Positions 21,503 to 22,326 of a stretch of 22,326 nucleotides of DNA are shown here, one piece after another. The position numbers and the translations under genes are program-made. The first letter of the stretch is position 1; every line of letters begins with the position of its first letter. The notes beneath the pieces were generated by a model. That model saw only the letters and a list, made by a program, of their open reading frames with translations. It was not told the DNA's origin and made no database searches. Source of the DNA: Citricoccus sp. WCRC_4 (GTDB lineage Bacteria; Actinomycetota; Actinomycetes; Actinomycetales; Micrococcaceae); contig JAPFFX010000232.1 of NCBI GenBank assembly GCA_026645375.1, positions 1-22,326 on the forward strand. Direction: 5' to 3'.

Positions 21503-22270
21503 GGGTTCGCCTTCCTCGATGGTGATGATGTCGTCAGGGGTGGGACGCACCCAGGTGCCCTCGTTGTGACTGAACGAGGAGCGCACGTGCAGCGGCACGC
21601 CGAATCGGCGGGCGTACTCCACGCAGCGCAGGTGCAGGATCTTGGATCCGGAGGCTGCCATCTCCAGCATGTCCTCGGAACTGATCTCGTCGATCTTCCG
21701 GGCGGACGGGACCACGCGCGGGTCGGCGGTGTAGACACCGTCGACGTCCGTGTAGATCTCGCAGACGTCGGCGCCCAGGGCCGCGGCGAGGGCCACGGCC
21801 GTGGTGTCGGAGCCGCCGCGGCCCATGGTGGTGATGTCCCGGGACTCCCGGCTCATCCCCTGGAACCCGGCCACGATGGCGATGTTGCCCTCGTCCACGG
21901 CGTCCTTCACGCGGTTCGGGGAGACGTCGATGATGCGGGCCTGGCCGTGCAGGGAATCGGTGAACATCCCCGCCTGGGAACCGGTGAAGGAGCGTGCGGT
22001 GGACCCGAGCGAGTGGATGCCCATGGCCAGCAGGGACATCGAGATGCGCTCGCCCGCGGAGAGCAGGATGTCCATCTCGCGGGCCGGCGGGTCGATGTTG
22101 ACCTTCTCGGACAGGTCCAGCAGCTCGTCGGTGGTGTCGCCCATGGCCGAGACCACGACGACGACCTGGTGGCCGGCCTGCTGGGTCTCGACCACGCGTC
22201 TGGCCACGCGCAGGATTCCATCGGCGTCGGCAACGGAGGATCCTCCGTACTTCTGGACGATCAGGCTCAT
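20984..22270 (-). CDS. lysC: Aspartokinase, alpha subunit/full-length
   Basis: The 428-residue enzyme phosphorylates L-aspartate, the first step to lysine, threonine, methionine and diaminopimelate. The kinase domain shows VQKYGGSSVAD (5-15), VVSAMGDTTDEL, SAGERIS, FTGSQAG and TTMGRGGSDTTAVALAAALGADVCEIYTDVDGVYTADPR (147-185). Two ACT domains follow (ITVYGVPDVPGKAAEVF and KLSLVGGGMRSNPGVSARFFEALH), the site of lysine/threonine feedback control in relatives. AAGGA lies 5 nt before the ATG. An internal start at Met257 can give a separate beta subunit. The asd gene, which often follows lysC in actinobacteria, is absent here: the palindromic terminator lies directly after the stop. Confidence 0.96.
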   Translation of the reverse strand: MSLIVQKYGGSSVADADGILRVARRVVETQQAGHQVVVVVSAMGDTTDELLDLSEKVNIDPPAREMDILLSAGERISMSLLAMGIHSLGSTARSFTGSQAGMFTDSLHGQARIIDVSPNRVKDAVDEGNIAIVAGFQGMSRESRDITTMGRGGSDTTAVALAAALGADVCEIYTDVDGVYTADPRVVPSARKIDEISSEDMLEMAASGSKILHLRCVEYARRFGVPLHVRSSFSHNEGTWVRPTPDDIITIEEGEPMEQPIVSGVAHDRSEGKITVYGVPDVPGKAAEVFNVISSANVNIDMIVQNVPRVETGRSDISFTLPITEGKQATEALRAAQEEIGFEDILLNPHIGKLSLVGGGMRSNPGVSARFFEALHQAGVNIDMISTSEIRISIITREDMLDTAVSAVHQAFNLDADEEATVYGGTGR

Positions 22271-22292
22271 GCGGTTCCTTGGGTAGGGTCGG

Positions 22293-22308
22293 GCCCGCGG
22301 CCGCGGGC
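22293..22308. repeat. 16-bp perfect palindrome upstream of lysC
   Basis: GCCCGCGGCCGCGGGC lies about 23 nt before the lysC start. It may be the terminator of a gene beyond the window or part of the lysC leader; the edge prevents a decision. Confidence 0.35.
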
Positions 22309-22326
22309 TGTCGGTCGGCTGCGCCC

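Noticed and set aside
1..22326. Insertion sequences, prophage, CRISPR, toxin-antitoxin or defence genes
   Set aside because: No transposase or integrase, no regularly spaced repeats and no defence-type domains were seen; all sizeable frames are accounted for by housekeeping or metabolic genes.

Overview
The window is about 22.3 kb of very GC-rich DNA with strong G/C preference at third codon positions. Several signs point to an actinobacterium, probably Micrococcaceae (Micrococcus/Kocuria/Citricoccus/Arthrobacter relatives): a CtpE-like P-type ATPase, an overlapping purS-purQ-purL set, an aspartokinase with an internal beta-subunit start, DUF1206 and DUF2236 proteins, and many genes that look leaderless with a TANNNT box 6-7 nt before the start codon. 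Family assignments come from reading the proteins; no search was run. I see no mobile element, CRISPR array, tRNA or rRNA.

Layout. 1-1441 (-) holds the N-terminal part of a CtpE-like cation ATPase cut by the window edge. 1646-3402 (+) holds three small genes (DUF2236/MpaB-like oxygenase, CoA-binding protein, ABM-type monooxygenase), each with its own leaderless-type -10 box. A perfect hairpin separates them from a convergent amide operon (5880-3498, -): amide/urea channel amiS, FmdB-like protein, formamidase fmdA. The channel would admit short amides or urea, and the formamidase would release ammonia and formate, so this is a nitrogen-scavenging unit; its promoter carries a small inverted repeat between -35 and -10. 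6061-6939 (-) is a DUF1206 membrane protein. Divergent from it, 7062-7928 (+) encodes a DUF952 domain fused to a GuaD-type guanine deaminase.

8072-11480 (-) is purS-purQ-purL, which makes FGAM in purine synthesis, with overlapping stop/start codons. Divergent from it are a small single-TM protein and a YchJ-family SEC-C protein. 12424-16554 is a citrate module: a CitMHS citrate:metal symporter (-) divergent from a CitA/DcuS-type sensor kinase and CitB-type regulator (+), with candidate operators between them.

16562-17506 (-) is a conserved actinobacterial protein often labelled 3-methyladenine DNA glycosylase without clear support. A 300-nt leader/intergenic region precedes a large secreted subtilisin-like protease (17807-20911, +). 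A 40-bp perfect palindrome separates this from lysC (22270-20984, -).

Most genes are ordinary core or metabolic genes. The most unusual items are the DUF952-GuaD fusion, the uniform leaderless start architecture (which moves at least five start codons), the candidate operators at the amide and citrate promoters, and the long structured intergenic hairpin at 7977-8036. I did not find a clearly new multi-gene system.
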